The notes: generated by a model not told the origin, from the sequence alone. A stretch of DNA of 50,452 nucleotides from Coleofasciculus sp. LEGE 07092 (GCF_015207375.1 NZ_JADEWY010000033.1:1-50452); one strand, 5' to 3'; counted from the first letter of the stretch, positions 9,605 through 18,425 are shown. A program made the numbers and translations.

Positions 9605-10585
9605 CTATTCAAAAATTGCCCCACTCCGGATCAGTTGAACCTTCATTTTCTCAGAAAGCCCCGTATTTGATCCGAGTAGCAACTTTTCCACCTTGGCATC
9701 TTTTAGTTCAGTACATCTGAGGTCGGCACCCCTCAAGTTAGCATGGCTAAGGTTTGTACTGTGGCAGTCTGCTGCATCTAGACAAGCTCCCTTCAGATTA
9801 GCACCGCTGAAATCAGCACCCTTTAGGGAACTACTACTCAGGTTGGCACCGATCAAGTTAGCACCAATTGAGTAAGCTTGTTTTAGGTAAGCGTTCTTAA
9901 GGTTCGCACGGTTAAGATTAGCACCAATTAGGTAGACATGGCTAAGATTAGCACTGATCAAGTGAGCACTTCGGAGATCGGCACCGCTGAAGTTTGCCGC
10001 GATTGCATAGCTACCGCTGAGATTAGCACCAATTAAACGGGCATTCCGGAAATCGGCACCACTAATATCTGCATTGATTAGATCAGCACCATTGAGATTC
10101 GCTCGTAGCAGGTAGACTCCGCTGAGATTAGCACCACTGAGATTGGCACCACTGAGATTAGCACCACTGAGATTAGCACCACTGAGGTTGGCACCAATCA
10201 AGTCAGCACGGCTGAGATTAGTTTTTCTCAACTGAGTGCCGATTAGGTTGGCATGACTGAGGTTAGCAAGGCTCAAGTCGGCTTTGTTTAACTTGGCAAG
10301 GCTGAGGTTGGCATCGCTGAGGTCAGCCAGACTCAGCAAGGCACTATTCAGTTTAGCGCTATTGAGATTGGCACCACTCAGGTCAGCTTCATTGAGATTG
10401 GCACCATTCAAGTTAGCATCGCTTAAGTTATTGCCACTGAGGTCTTCGCCACTCAGATCGACCCCAACAAAATCTTCAGCCAGACTTAAACCAGCCAGGT
10501 GTGCCAGTTTAGGAAAGTTCTCCGTTTTTGAGTTGATAATTTGCCGGATTAGGTCTTGAACGTTCAGGCTTAATTGTTTATTCAA
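9605..10585 (-). CDS. Pentapeptide-repeat protein
   Basis: A 326-residue protein whose residues 35-300 are almost entirely A(D/N)LXX pentapeptides, predicted to fold as a right-handed quadrilateral beta-helix. The N-terminal 35 residues (LSLNVQDLIRQIINSKTENF) are a helical cap matching that of the neighbouring pentapeptide gene, and the C-terminus ends with a shared LLLGSNTGLSEKMKVQLIRSGAIFE block. The two genes are therefore paralogues. A run of near-identical 15-base units (NLSGA repeated) around 10120-10195 indicates recent internal expansion. The plus-strand open frames opposite are repeat shadows. Molecular function is unknown. Confidence 0.9.
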   Translation of the reverse strand: MNKQLSLNVQDLIRQIINSKTENFPKLAHLAGLSLAEDFVGVDLSGEDLSGNNLSDANLNGANLNEADLSGANLNSAKLNSALLSLADLSDANLSLAKLNKADLSLANLSHANLIGTQLRKTNLSRADLIGANLSGANLSGANLSGANLSGANLSGVYLLRANLNGADLINADISGADFRNARLIGANLSGSYAIAANFSGADLRSAHLISANLSHVYLIGANLNRANLKNAYLKQAYSIGANLIGANLSSSSLKGADFSGANLKGACLDAADCHSTNLSHANLRGADLRCTELKDAKVEKLLLGSNTGLSEKMKVQLIRSGAIFE

Positions 10586-10680
10586 TTTCAGTCACAAATA
10601 CAATTGCTTTTTTTATTGCTAACTTAGCCTTAGTAATTTTGGCAATAGCGATAAAAGGGTAAGTTAAATGTAATTTGTGC

Positions 10681-11838
10681 TTAAACGTGATTGGCTTCAC
10701 TAGGGTTGGCGCTTATTTTTCCTTCAAACGTTGCCCCTCGTTGGATCAGCTTGAGCTTTCTTGCCGGAGACAGTCCTGGATTCTTTCTAAATAGCGTCTT
10801 CTCTGCTTTTACGCGGTTTAGATTAGCACCGCTGAGATTGGCTGCGCTGAAGTCGGCTCCCGTTAGGTTTGCACCCCTGAGGTTTGCATCTCTCAAGTTG
10901 GCTCCCATTAGGTTTGCACGTTTGAGATTGGCATCTGTCAGATCAGCACGGTTGAGATCAGCACGGCTGAGGTTTGCATCTTTCAAGTTAGCACGGTTTA
11001 AAATAGCGCGACTCAGGTTGGCTTCTCGCAAGTTAGCATCCCTGAGATTAGCCTCTTTGAGGTTGGTTTCTCGCAAGTTGGCACCAATCACAGTCCCATC
11101 CCGTAAAGATACCTCTCGCAGGTTAGCACCGCTCAGATTAGCGGCATTTAAGTTAGCATCTCTGAGATTGGCATCTTTCAGGTTGGCACCGATTAGGTCA
11201 GCACCAGTCAAGTTAGCGGCGATGGGGTCTGCTCCAGTCAGATTGGCATCAATCAGGCTCGCTCCTCTCAAATCCGCCGCGATTAAGTTAGCTTCGCTGA
11301 GATCGGCACCATTTAAGTTAGCTCCACTTAAGTTAGCTCCACTGAGATCGGCATGGCTTAAGTTGACGCTGCTGAGGTCGGCATTACTGAGGTCGGCACC
11401 ACTGAGATCAGCACGGTTTAGGTTGGCGCAGCTTAAATTAGTATTGCTCAGATCGGCACGAATCAGGTCAGCACGGCTGAGGTTAGCGCTGATGAGATTG
11501 GCTTCGCTCAAGCTTGCCAGACTCAAGTCGGCGGCATAGAGGTTAGCACCACTCAAGTTAGCTTCATTGAGATTGGCAAGACTCAGGCTAGCACCACTCA
11601 AGTTAGCTTCATAAAGATTGGCACTACTCAGGTCAGCTTCGTTCAAGTTAGCACCGCTGAAGTTGGCATTTCTGAGATTTTCCCCGCTGAGGTCTTCGCC
11701 GCTCAAATCAATCCCAACAAAATCTTTAGCTAGACTCAGATTAGCCATCTGTGCTAACCGGGAAAAAGTTTCAGTTTTTGCCTTGATAATGCTCTGAATT
11801 AAGGCTTTAATTTCTTGCTCGCGTTCTTCTTCAATCAT
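10681..11838 (-). CDS. Pentapeptide-repeat protein
   Basis: A 385-residue paralogue of the adjacent downstream pentapeptide gene. It has the same N-terminal cap (IKALIQSIIKAKTETFSRLA, then LSLAKDFVGIDLSGEDLSG), about 60 tandem A(D/N)LXX units, and the same tail pattern (LFRKNPGLSPARKLKLIQRG). Its start codon overlaps the stop of the gene upstream by four bases (ATGA type), so the two are translationally coupled. The beta-helix would be a long rod with mainly polar faces. No signal peptide or membrane segment is seen. The role is unknown; position suggests a scaffold for the GTPase/cyclase group. Confidence 0.9.
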   Translation of the reverse strand: MIEEEREQEIKALIQSIIKAKTETFSRLAQMANLSLAKDFVGIDLSGEDLSGENLRNANFSGANLNEADLSSANLYEANLSGASLSLANLNEANLSGANLYAADLSLASLSEANLISANLSRADLIRADLSNTNLSCANLNRADLSGADLSNADLSSVNLSHADLSGANLSGANLNGADLSEANLIAADLRGASLIDANLTGADPIAANLTGADLIGANLKDANLRDANLNAANLSGANLREVSLRDGTVIGANLRETNLKEANLRDANLREANLSRAILNRANLKDANLSRADLNRADLTDANLKRANLMGANLRDANLRGANLTGADFSAANLSGANLNRVKAEKTLFRKNPGLSPARKLKLIQRGATFEGKISANPSEANHV

Positions 11839-12566
11839 AAGTCATATTGCAGACTTTGCCGACTTAAATAGGGCGTTAATTTTTGCTGAAATAAGTGACG
11901 AACAATCGCCCGCTCGATTACGGCATTTCTTTTTTTAGTGAGTGTTTTTTGCCAAAAAAAATCGGTTTGCGTCAGGGATACATCGTGGGGTGATATTTCA
12001 AAGCTTGCCGTTATACAGCAGGGTTTAGCTATCACATTAATAGTGGCAAGTTTAACGTTTTTAATACAACCGTTGAGAACCTCTTTTCCTGGATCTATGG
12101 CAAACGCCCAAGTCCTGTTGTCTGCCACACCTTTAGTGGCTATTTTGCAAGTCGTGAATGAAACGCGATCGCTCGAGTCTGCTATTGGTAAATTGGCTAA
12201 AGTTCCGGTTTGTCCTTGCTCTGAAGAGGTTTCATTCTGAAGACGGATTTGTTCTTGATAAGTTTCGCTTTTCTGAATCGCTAGTTTAACGGAGCCAGTT
12301 AAAGGGCGTGACTCTGGAGAAATAATACCATTTTCTAGGGTTAACCTCAGTCGTCCACCTCTCAACCCAAACTTAATTTGACCCCCAACCCCTGCTTCCC
12401 ATTGTTCATTAAAGTTTAGGGTTAAATGCAGCTCAATTTGCGAACTCACCTCTGGCACGGTACTTGATTGGGATCGTACTGGAACCCCCTGCAATTTCAT
12501 GTAAACGCAGTTCGGATAGCGATTTTCTGGTGTGGGTTGAGGGACTAGGGGGAGAGGTGGTTGCAT
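11835..12566 (-). CDS. Hypothetical protein heading the pentapeptide-GTPase-cyclase block
   Basis: A 243-residue protein that I do not recognise. It has a Pro-rich N-terminus, then beta-rich segments (IELHLTLNFNEQWEAGVGGQ, KFGLRGGRLRLTLENG), a Gln/Ser-rich middle, and a C-terminal helical region (RNAVIERAIVRHLFQQKLTP). It has no signal peptide or membrane segment. It overlaps the next gene by four bases, so it is the first gene of a co-translated pair, and probably of the five-gene block ending in the cyclase. A role with the pentapeptide proteins is inferred only from this coupling. Confidence 0.75.
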   Translation of the reverse strand: MQPPLPLVPQPTPENRYPNCVYMKLQGVPVRSQSSTVPEVSSQIELHLTLNFNEQWEAGVGGQIKFGLRGGRLRLTLENGIISPESRPLTGSVKLAIQKSETYQEQIRLQNETSSEQGQTGTLANLPIADSSDRVSFTTCKIATKGVADNRTWAFAIDPGKEVLNGCIKNVKLATINVIAKPCCITASFEISPHDVSLTQTDFFWQKTLTKKRNAVIERAIVRHLFQQKLTPYLSRQSLQYDL

Positions 12567-12738
12567 ACCAAGTTGGACTGATGGGTTTGGGTTGAGAAAA
12601 TTACCCCGAATGAGTAGTGGGTATGATTGTCAACTACTTCCATAATGACGAAGGAAAAGGGTAAAGGTCGATTTGACGAACTTTTTCCCCTTTCCTTTTT
12701 TCTTCCTGCACCACCTACATTTCCTGCCTATTGTCAAG

Positions 12739-13437
12739 TTAAATACTCCCATAAACAGGAATAGCTGCTCCCCGCATATCCCGAGCTGCCTCAGATGCCA
12801 AAAAACAAATAACCTGCCCTAGGGATGTCGGCTTCACCCATTGGTCGGTATTTTCTGTACCCATCGCCTGTCGGTTAGCAGGGGTATCGATTATGCTAGG
12901 AAGTACCACATTCGCCGTGATATTTGTTCCTTTCGTTTCATCTGCGATCGCTTGAGTCAGCGCCACCACCCCAGCTTTTGAAGCACAGTAAGAGGCTAAC
13001 TGTCCTCCGGGTTGCACAGCACCCCGCGATCCGACCGTGACAATACGCCCATAGTCTTGTTGTAACATTTTCGACAGGCTGTGCTTGCAGGTTAAAAAGG
13101 TGGTATTCAGGTTGAGGTTAATGTCTTTTTTCCAAGCGTCATAACTGTACTCCTGGGTTTTTCCCATGGAGAACCCCCCCACCAAATGGATTAGCACATC
13201 GACTCGTTCCATGTCCCTAACAATCTTGGCAACCGAGGCTTCCTCGGTGAGGTTAGCTTCGACAAAACGAACTCGGGCAAAGTCGGCAGGTGGTAAAACT
13301 CCTTTGAGACGTTCTACTTCTTGGGGCTTGATATAGGGAATCGTCACCTGTTTTGCACCTTGAGCTAGCACTGTTGGCGTTACGCCCAACCCCAAGCCGC
13401 CAGTGCCACCCGTTAGTAAAACTTGCTGTCCTTTCAT
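12739..13437 (-). CDS. Short-chain dehydrogenase/reductase
   Basis: A Rossmann-fold NAD(P)-dependent oxidoreductase of the classical SDR family. It has the cofactor loop TGGTGGLG near the N-terminus, the HLVGG segment, the active-site Ser in VTVGSRGA, and the YCASK (YxxxK) catalytic pair. The C-terminal LASEAARDMRGAAIPVYG block is typical. The start is placed at MKGQQVLLTGG (13437), because SDRs begin just before the glycine loop; a longer frame to 13542 adds 35 residues with no family character. The substrate cannot be assigned. It is a single gene, with 172 bases to the next gene downstream. Confidence 0.88.
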   Translation of the reverse strand: MKGQQVLLTGGTGGLGLGVTPTVLAQGAKQVTIPYIKPQEVERLKGVLPPADFARVRFVEANLTEEASVAKIVRDMERVDVLIHLVGGFSMGKTQEYSYDAWKKDINLNLNTTFLTCKHSLSKMLQQDYGRIVTVGSRGAVQPGGQLASYCASKAGVVALTQAIADETKGTNITANVVLPSIIDTPANRQAMGTENTDQWVKPTSLGQVICFLASEAARDMRGAAIPVYGSI

Positions 13438-13800
13438 GGATGGTGAATCTTGAAAACTCCACTCCTCAACATACCCCGATACAAGGACTGGGAAAAGACT
13501 GCAAAAATGCCAGGGCTGAAATATTCCAAAAGTGGGAGGCAAGATCTATGAGAAACAAGGCAGGATGAGAAGTAACGAAGTCTCAAGTCTGTCCTGTGCT
13601 GGGTTTATTCAGATGACTGGGTTGAACCAAGTCTGACATTGACACCTCATGTTGCCTGTCCTACTCTCAGGGATGGATTAGGGCTGAGGTGCTGCCTGAG
13701 ATGAAGGCACGGGCATGGGATTGATGCTCAAAAGAAGAGTTGGGGGCGTTTTCTTCCCTACTCCCTGGTCTTTGAGATAACGTCTCTATCAAGAATAAAC

Positions 13801-14322
13801 TTAAACAATTACCCTATCAATAGTCTGACGTATAATCTCTCGTTGTTCAGCATCATATTGCCAGCGTTCTAGAAAGGTTTTGTAACTGCCTTCTCCCGTC
13901 ACCGCACTTTCCCGTAACTTCAGCGCTAGTTCTCGTACTTGAGGCAGTTCAACTCGTTCGATAAGATTAGCCGTTCGCATCCGCACTCGGTCAGATCCTT
14001 GCGCCATTTCTTCGTTATTATTGCGACGGTGGGTTATTGCCATGGCAGCAGACATCGCCAAGTTTTTTACCAGCAGTTCGGAGACGGTATCGGGTGATGA
14101 TTGGAGTGCTTGGATGATTTCGGGTGAAGGATTATCGGCTAGGGTTCCCTCAGGGGTGAGGTAGGTGACAAAGAAACCTCTAGCACCGTTTTGAGTTTTC
14201 ACCAGTTGTGCGATCGCATCGGCGGCTTCTGTCTGGGATAATTCACCCGTATCCATTTTAGTCATCAGGGACTCGGTAAGAGCGATCGCATCTTCAAAGG
14301 TTACGTTTTCTGGAATTTGCAC
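13801..14322 (-). CDS. Hypothetical cyanobacterial protein
   Basis: A 173-residue, largely helical and acidic protein with no signal peptide. It has an N-terminal pattern LTESLMTKMDTGELSQTEAADAIAQLV and a conserved-looking core QNGARGFFVTYLTPEGTLAD. I do not recognise the family. Real coding character is supported by balanced amino-acid use, by a HIP1 octamer in the frame and by the normal length. It diverges from the YkvA-like gene to its right. No function is proposed. Confidence 0.7.
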   Translation of the reverse strand: MQIPENVTFEDAIALTESLMTKMDTGELSQTEAADAIAQLVKTQNGARGFFVTYLTPEGTLADNPSPEIIQALQSSPDTVSELLVKNLAMSAAMAITHRRNNNEEMAQGSDRVRMRTANLIERVELPQVRELALKLRESAVTGEGSYKTFLERWQYDAEQREIIRQTIDRVIV

Positions 14323-14420
14323 GGGAGTTCTGAGAGGTTGTTTGGGCTGTTGGCTGATCTACTTGTGATGATAATCAATTGCAACAATAATACTTGGGGT
14401 CTGGAGAAAGAAAAAAGGTG

Positions 14421-14804
14421 ATGCAGTCATGGAAGCAACGAGTCAGGGAACTTAAGCAAGAAATCCATGCTCTCTACCTGGCTTGTCAAGATTCTAGAGT
14501 ACCGTGGTATGCCAAAGCTATAGCTGCTTGTGTTATTGCCTATTTTTTTAGCCCGATTGACTTAATTCCCGATGCAATTCCGATTATCGGTTATCTGGAT
14601 GATTTGGTACTGGTGCCTTTGGGAATCCTTTTGGTGCTGCGGTTGATTCCACCACAGGTTCTAACAGAGTGCCGCGAAAAGGCGAAAGAGGCGATGACTC
14701 AGCCCAAGCTTGTAAGCTGGATAGCCGCTGTTATCATTGTAACGATATGGCTACTGTTGGGGATTTTTGGCGTTATTGCGATCGCACATATCCTCAAGCG
14801 TTGA
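14421..14804 (+). CDS. YkvA/DUF1232 family membrane protein
   Basis: A protein of about 127 residues. The DUF1232 signature is clear: VPWYAKAIAACVIAYFFSPIDLIPD followed by IGYLDDLVLVPLGILLVLRLIP. A second hydrophobic segment near the C-terminus (LVSWIAAVIIVTIWLLLGIF) makes it an integral membrane protein. I place the start at MQSWKQRVREL (14421), which has AAGGTG just upstream, rather than nine codons earlier. A perfect nine-pair hairpin lies right after the stop. The family has no settled biochemical role. Confidence 0.85.
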   Translation: MQSWKQRVRELKQEIHALYLACQDSRVPWYAKAIAACVIAYFFSPIDLIPDAIPIIGYLDDLVLVPLGILLVLRLIPPQVLTECREKAKEAMTQPKLVSWIAAVIIVTIWLLLGIFGVIAIAHILKR

Positions 14805-14812
14805 TAGAATTT

Positions 14813-14835
14813 GTGCAGGTAGGCTGTACCTGCAC
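14813..14835 (+). terminator. Hairpin after the YkvA-like gene
   Basis: GTGCAGGTA and TACCTGCAC form a perfect nine-pair stem with a five-base loop, eight bases after the stop codon. A short T-run follows only about 20 bases later, so it may be a weak terminator or an mRNA-stabilising hairpin. Confidence 0.5.
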
Positions 14836-15061
14836 GTTGAGGGGCTTGAAACTTTTTACTATCTAGTATTTAACATTCGCAGTAGGGATGCGATCGCGCT
14901 TTTGGCAAGATGGGTAGATTCGCTTTCAGGAGAAGCGGGTTTCTCAGACGGGTCTAACTTTTGGTGTAGCATCACTGGACGTAAAACCCAGAGTAAGATG
15001 GCAATACTCAGGATAATGGCAGTTGGGTTGGCTTGGCTGGTGTAAGTTGATGAGAATCTAA

Positions 15062-15316
15062 GTCAACAAATGTTTTGGGAACTATAGGCAAGCGATTGCA
15101 TTTTATCAACAAAGTTTGGATATCGCACGAGTACTCGGTGATCCTTCCGGAGAAGGAGCGGCGCTGAACAATCTGGGAAATGCCCACTATTCATTAGGAG
15201 ATTACGACAAAGCGATTAATTACTATCAGCAAGATTTGGCTATATCAGAGGAACTCGAAGATGAGCTAGCGAAAGGAGAAACACTCGCCCAAAAAACTCA
15301 GATTAAAAACTCATGA
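15062..15316 (+). pseudogene. TPR-repeat gene remnant
   Basis: The translated sequence holds one and a half recognisable tetratricopeptide units (YRQAIAFYQQSLDIARVLGD, then ALNNLGNAHYSLGDYDKAIN and YYQQDLAISEELED). The frame opens directly after an in-frame TAA at 15059-15061 and has no ATG; TTG at 15116 is the only start-like codon. Complete TPR proteins of this type are several hundred residues long and often end in a CHAT domain. This is therefore debris of a larger gene rather than a working small protein. It sits just upstream of the toxin-antitoxin pair. Confidence 0.65.
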
Positions 15317-15389
15317 AAGATCTGTGGGTTGAGGTTGCATTGCTAATTTGATATCAAAGCGCGATCGCTATCCACTGAAACTCACCCAG

Positions 15390-15424
15390 CTTACTCTGAT
15401 AGCCGTAGGCTGTTAGAGTGTAAG
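15390..15424. promoter_or_regulatory. Dyad upstream of the VapBC-like pair, candidate operator
   Basis: An interrupted inverted repeat has outer arms CTTAC and GTAAG and inner arms AGCC and GGCT around GTA. It lies about 43 bases before the antitoxin start, where toxin-antitoxin operons are usually autoregulated. A dispersed hairpin is the alternative. Confidence 0.35.
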
Positions 15425-15466
15425 TATGCCGAACCATGTTTAACATAGAAAGCGAGGTGAGAAGGT

Positions 15467-15721
15467 ATGGAGAAAATTGAACTTGAACTAGACGAGGCGA
15501 TGATGACTCGTGTCCGTTGGTTAGCTAAAGCGCATAACTGTACTATCCCACAGTTAATTATTAAAGCGATCGAATATCTGTCAGTAGCAGAGGTAGAAAA
15601 GTATCCCTTGCTAGGTGGCTGGGAAGATGAACCCGAAGTAGTTGATGAGATAATGGCAGAAATTATGAACGATCGCGCAGCACACCCATTGAATCAAAAA
15701 CTTGGACAAAGCATTACTTGA
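15467..15721 (+). CDS. Antitoxin-like protein, partner of PIN toxin
   Basis: An 84-residue acidic protein. Its N-terminal half (KIELELDEAMMTRVRWLAKA, then TIPQLIIKAIEYLSVAE) fits a ribbon-helix-helix DNA-binding fold, and its C-terminal half is acidic (GGWEDEPEVVDEIMAEIMND), as expected for the toxin-wrapping tail. A GAGGTGA ribosome site precedes the ATG. Its 3' end overlaps the PIN toxin start by 20 bases. The VapB role is inferred mainly from this arrangement; I cannot place it in a named antitoxin family. Confidence 0.75.
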   Translation: MEKIELELDEAMMTRVRWLAKAHNCTIPQLIIKAIEYLSVAEVEKYPLLGGWEDEPEVVDEIMAEIMNDRAAHPLNQKLGQSIT

Positions 15722-16121
15722 CACAGACATTCTTTCCGAAAGTCGCAAGCAAATCAATCAGCGTGTTGTAGTCAGGGCTAGTGCCTATCTATCCACGTTT
15801 GGTAGATATACCATTTCCGTAATTACAGTCACAGAAATAGTCAAAGGCTGGCGTAAGCGAAACAGAGAAGATCGAGTTCAGGAGTTTCTTGCTGACATTG
15901 TTAGCGCAGAAGTGCTAATGGTTGACTCGAAAATCGCCGAACTTGCTGGACGTATTTGGGCAGATTTAGAACGCACGGGACAACCTATTGGTTTAGCTGA
16001 TGTAATTATTGCTGCCACTGCTCTACAGCACAATCTCACCTTAGTAACGGGTAATTTATCCCACTATCAGCGTATTCAGGATTTGGGCTACACCCTAAAA
16101 CTCGATAACTGGCGAATATAA
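15702..16121 (+). CDS. VapC-like PIN-domain RNase toxin
   Basis: A PIN-domain protein of 139 residues. The acidic metal-binding residues are visible as Asp in ALLDTDIL, Glu in VTVTEIVKGW and Asp in GLADVIIAATAL, with the C-terminal LVTGNLSHYQRI strand-loop typical of VapC. Proteins of this family cleave RNA, often initiator or elongator tRNAs. The frame starts at TTG (15702) inside the antitoxin gene; no ATG precedes the first catalytic Asp. The rare start and overlap would keep toxin synthesis below that of the antitoxin. Confidence 0.85.
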   Translation: MDKALLDTDILSESRKQINQRVVVRASAYLSTFGRYTISVITVTEIVKGWRKRNREDRVQEFLADIVSAEVLMVDSKIAELAGRIWADLERTGQPIGLADVIIAATALQHNLTLVTGNLSHYQRIQDLGYTLKLDNWRI

Positions 16122-16169
16122 CCCAAGCTACACTGCGTATTAACGCCGCCAGGATGCCCACCAGAACCC

Positions 16170-18011
16170 ATGCACCGACGCAAGAAACCTAAATCCCTAA
16201 GATTTCTGCCCCACAGTCTCCGTCAATCCTTTTCTGTATTCCGCTATAGCGGACGCGCCTTGGGGTTGGTTTGGACAACTAGCCACAAACTCACGATCGC
16301 ACTGGCAATTCTAACGGTAATCGCTGGGTTATTACCCGCCGCGATCGCTTATATCGGTAAATTAATTGTCGATAGCGTTGTGCTAGCGGCAAATTCAGAA
16401 CTGACAAGCCATCGGATGACTGCTTTCGGTTATGTGGGACTTGAAGCGATCGCAGTCATGTTACTTGCTGCTAGCCAACGGGGACAAACGGTTTGCCAGT
16501 CCCTATTACGGGTATTGTTAGGACAACGGGTAAATGTCCTGATTCTCGAAAAAGCCTTAACCTTAGACCTACCTCACTTTGAAGACTCCGAGTTGTATGA
16601 TAAAATGACTCAAGCGCGGCGAGAAGCATCGAGTCGTCCCCTATCTCTCGTAACGCGCACGTTTGGGTTAGTTCGGGATGGTTTGTCCCTAGTCACGTAT
16701 GGGGGACTGCTGCTAAACTTTTCAACTTGGGCGGTAGCAGTACTGGTTATTGCGGCAATTCCTCCCTTCATCGCCGAAACCCGCTTTGCTGGGGAAGCGT
16801 TTCGCTTGTTCAAATGGCGTTCCCCAGAAACCCGACAGCAGCATTATTTAGAAACTCTAATTGCTAGAGAAGACTACGCCAAGGAGGTTCAACTCTATCA
16901 ACTTGGCTCTACCATGCTGCAACGCTATCATGATACCTTCAATCGACTCTACCAAGAAGACCGCGACCTGACTATTCGCCGAGGATTTTGGGGTTATTTG
17001 TTAGGGTTGTTGAGTACCCTTACCTTCTATGCCGCTTACCTTTGGATTGTAGTAGAAACCATTGTTGGTCGTATTTCCTTAGGGGATATGACAATGTACT
17101 TAATAATATTTCGGCAGGGACAGTCTACTTTTGCCTCGGTTCTGACTTCCGTTGGTGGGATGTATGAAGATAACCTGTATCTGTCCAACCTCTATGAGTT
17201 TCTCGAACAGGATGTTTCTCTACCTCAAGGTAAAGCAACCAGGGGTATAATTCCAGGGGATGGGATTCGCTTCGATAACGTATTTTTCACCTATCCAGGC
17301 AGTCTAAAACCTGCACTCAACGGTGTATCGTTGCACCTGCAACCGGGAGAAAAATTAGCGATCGTGGGGGAAAATGGTTCGGGAAAAACCACCCTAATTA
17401 AGCTGTTAACGCGCTTGTATGTGCCAGATTCTGGACGCATCCTTTTAGATGGGCTGGAGTTGCGGGAGTGGGATATCGAGATATTGCGGCAGCGAATCGG
17501 AGTTATTTTCCAAGATTTTGTCCGCTATCAGTTTACGGTGGGTGAAAATGTTGGGGTGGGAGATGTAAATCACCTCAATGATCAACCAAGCTGGAAAAGT
17601 GCCGCCGAGAAAGGAATGGCACTACCGTTTATTGAATCGATGCCAGAGGGATTTAGCACTCAGTTAGGACGCTGGTTTAGAGGGGGACAAGAACTTTCTG
17701 GAGGGCAGTGGCAGAAAATTGCTCTTTCCCGTGCGTTTATGCGGACGGGTGCAGATATTTTAGTGTTGGATGAACCCACAGCCGCAATGGATGCAGAAGC
17801 AGAGGTGCAGGTATTTAACCACTTTCGCACCATTACCCAAAGTCAGATGGTGATTTTAATTTCTCACCGCTTTTCTACGGTGCGAATGGCAGATAAAATA
17901 GTGGTGATGGCAGGGGGAGAAATCACCGAACAGGGAACCCATGAGGAATTATTGCAGCTTGAGGGACGCTATGCGCGGCTTTTTTCGCTTCAAGCAGCAG
18001 GATATCAGTAG
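16170..18011 (+). CDS. ABC transporter, fused permease and ATPase (exporter type)
   Basis: A 613-residue half-transporter. Residues 1-330 hold six hydrophobic segments, and residues 350-600 hold the nucleotide-binding domain with Walker A GENGSGKTT, signature LSGGQWQK, Walker B ILVLDEPTAAMD and the H-loop ISHRFST. There is no N-terminal peptidase domain. It would act as a homodimer exporting lipid, peptide or drug-like substrates; the substrate is not readable. A strong hairpin lies just after the stop. There is no clear operon partner: the toxin gene ends 48 bases upstream on the same strand, but the two are unlikely to be related in function. Confidence 0.9.
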   Translation: MHRRKKPKSLRFLPHSLRQSFSVFRYSGRALGLVWTTSHKLTIALAILTVIAGLLPAAIAYIGKLIVDSVVLAANSELTSHRMTAFGYVGLEAIAVMLLAASQRGQTVCQSLLRVLLGQRVNVLILEKALTLDLPHFEDSELYDKMTQARREASSRPLSLVTRTFGLVRDGLSLVTYGGLLLNFSTWAVAVLVIAAIPPFIAETRFAGEAFRLFKWRSPETRQQHYLETLIAREDYAKEVQLYQLGSTMLQRYHDTFNRLYQEDRDLTIRRGFWGYLLGLLSTLTFYAAYLWIVVETIVGRISLGDMTMYLIIFRQGQSTFASVLTSVGGMYEDNLYLSNLYEFLEQDVSLPQGKATRGIIPGDGIRFDNVFFTYPGSLKPALNGVSLHLQPGEKLAIVGENGSGKTTLIKLLTRLYVPDSGRILLDGLELREWDIEILRQRIGVIFQDFVRYQFTVGENVGVGDVNHLNDQPSWKSAAEKGMALPFIESMPEGFSTQLGRWFRGGQELSGGQWQKIALSRAFMRTGADILVLDEPTAAMDAEAEVQVFNHFRTITQSQMVILISHRFSTVRMADKIVVMAGGEITEQGTHEELLQLEGRYARLFSLQAAGYQ

Positions 18012-18033
18012 GTGGGCTTGTGTAGATTTTGTA

Positions 18034-18064
18034 GGGTGGGTTACGGTTGCCGCCTAACCCACCC
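18034..18064. terminator. Hairpin between convergent genes (dispersed-repeat type)
   Basis: GGGTGGGTTA and TAACCCACCC form a perfect ten-pair stem with an 11-base loop. It lies between the convergent stops of the ABC exporter and the 117-residue secreted protein. The sequence resembles a hairpin repeat dispersed in cyanobacteria and probably acts as a bidirectional terminator. Confidence 0.6.
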
Positions 18065-18071
18065 AAGTCTC

Positions 18072-18425
18072 TTACTTACTGGTGATATCTTCAACCAATT
18101 CTTTAGTCTTTTCTACTAGTCCTTGCTTCGGTTGAGATTCTTTGTACTCCTTATACTCCTCTTCATAAAGTTTTTCCGTACCTTTCAGGGGGTCTTTATT
18201 CAGAGTTTCCGTGGCTTCTTTATACGCTTCTTGTTGCCCTTGTTCTGAGAGTCCTAGCTCAGTTTTATTACCTTGTGGTGGAGTTGTTAGGGGGTTGTCT
18301 GGTGCGGCTAAAGTGGGTTGACTGGTAAAAATAAATAAACCTGACAGGCTCAGTAGACTGATTAAACTCAACACCCAAATTGTTTGGCTAAAAAATTGTT
18401 GAATTGCTTTCAAGAACCGTTGCAT
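18072..18425 (-). CDS. Small exported hypothetical protein
   Basis: A 117-residue protein with an N-terminal signal peptide (hydrophobic core TIWVLSLISLLSLSGLFIF, likely cleavage after PTLAA). The mature part is low-complexity and charged, rich in Glu, Lys and Tyr (KLYEEEYKEYKESQPK), probably helical. I do not recognise a family. It is likely periplasmic. It is convergent with the ABC exporter and shares a hairpin terminator with it. Confidence 0.65.
   Translation of the reverse strand: MQRFLKAIQQFFSQTIWVLSLISLLSLSGLFIFTSQPTLAAPDNPLTTPPQGNKTELGLSEQGQQEAYKEATETLNKDPLKGTEKLYEEEYKEYKESQPKQGLVEKTKELVEDITSK

Noticed and set aside
10691..11539. A 282-residue plus-strand frame opposite the pentapeptide gene
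   Set aside because: Its RLAPLRSA repeats are the antisense shadow of the A(D/N)LXX repeats.
12651..12697. Imperfect purine/pyrimidine stem between the SDR and the 243-residue gene as a terminator
   Set aside because: The stem has bulges and no T-run follows in the direction of transcription, so I do not call it.
14767..15045. Plus-strand 92-residue frame overlapping the end of the YkvA-like gene
   Set aside because: It runs through the post-gene hairpin and has no ribosome site or recognisable composition.
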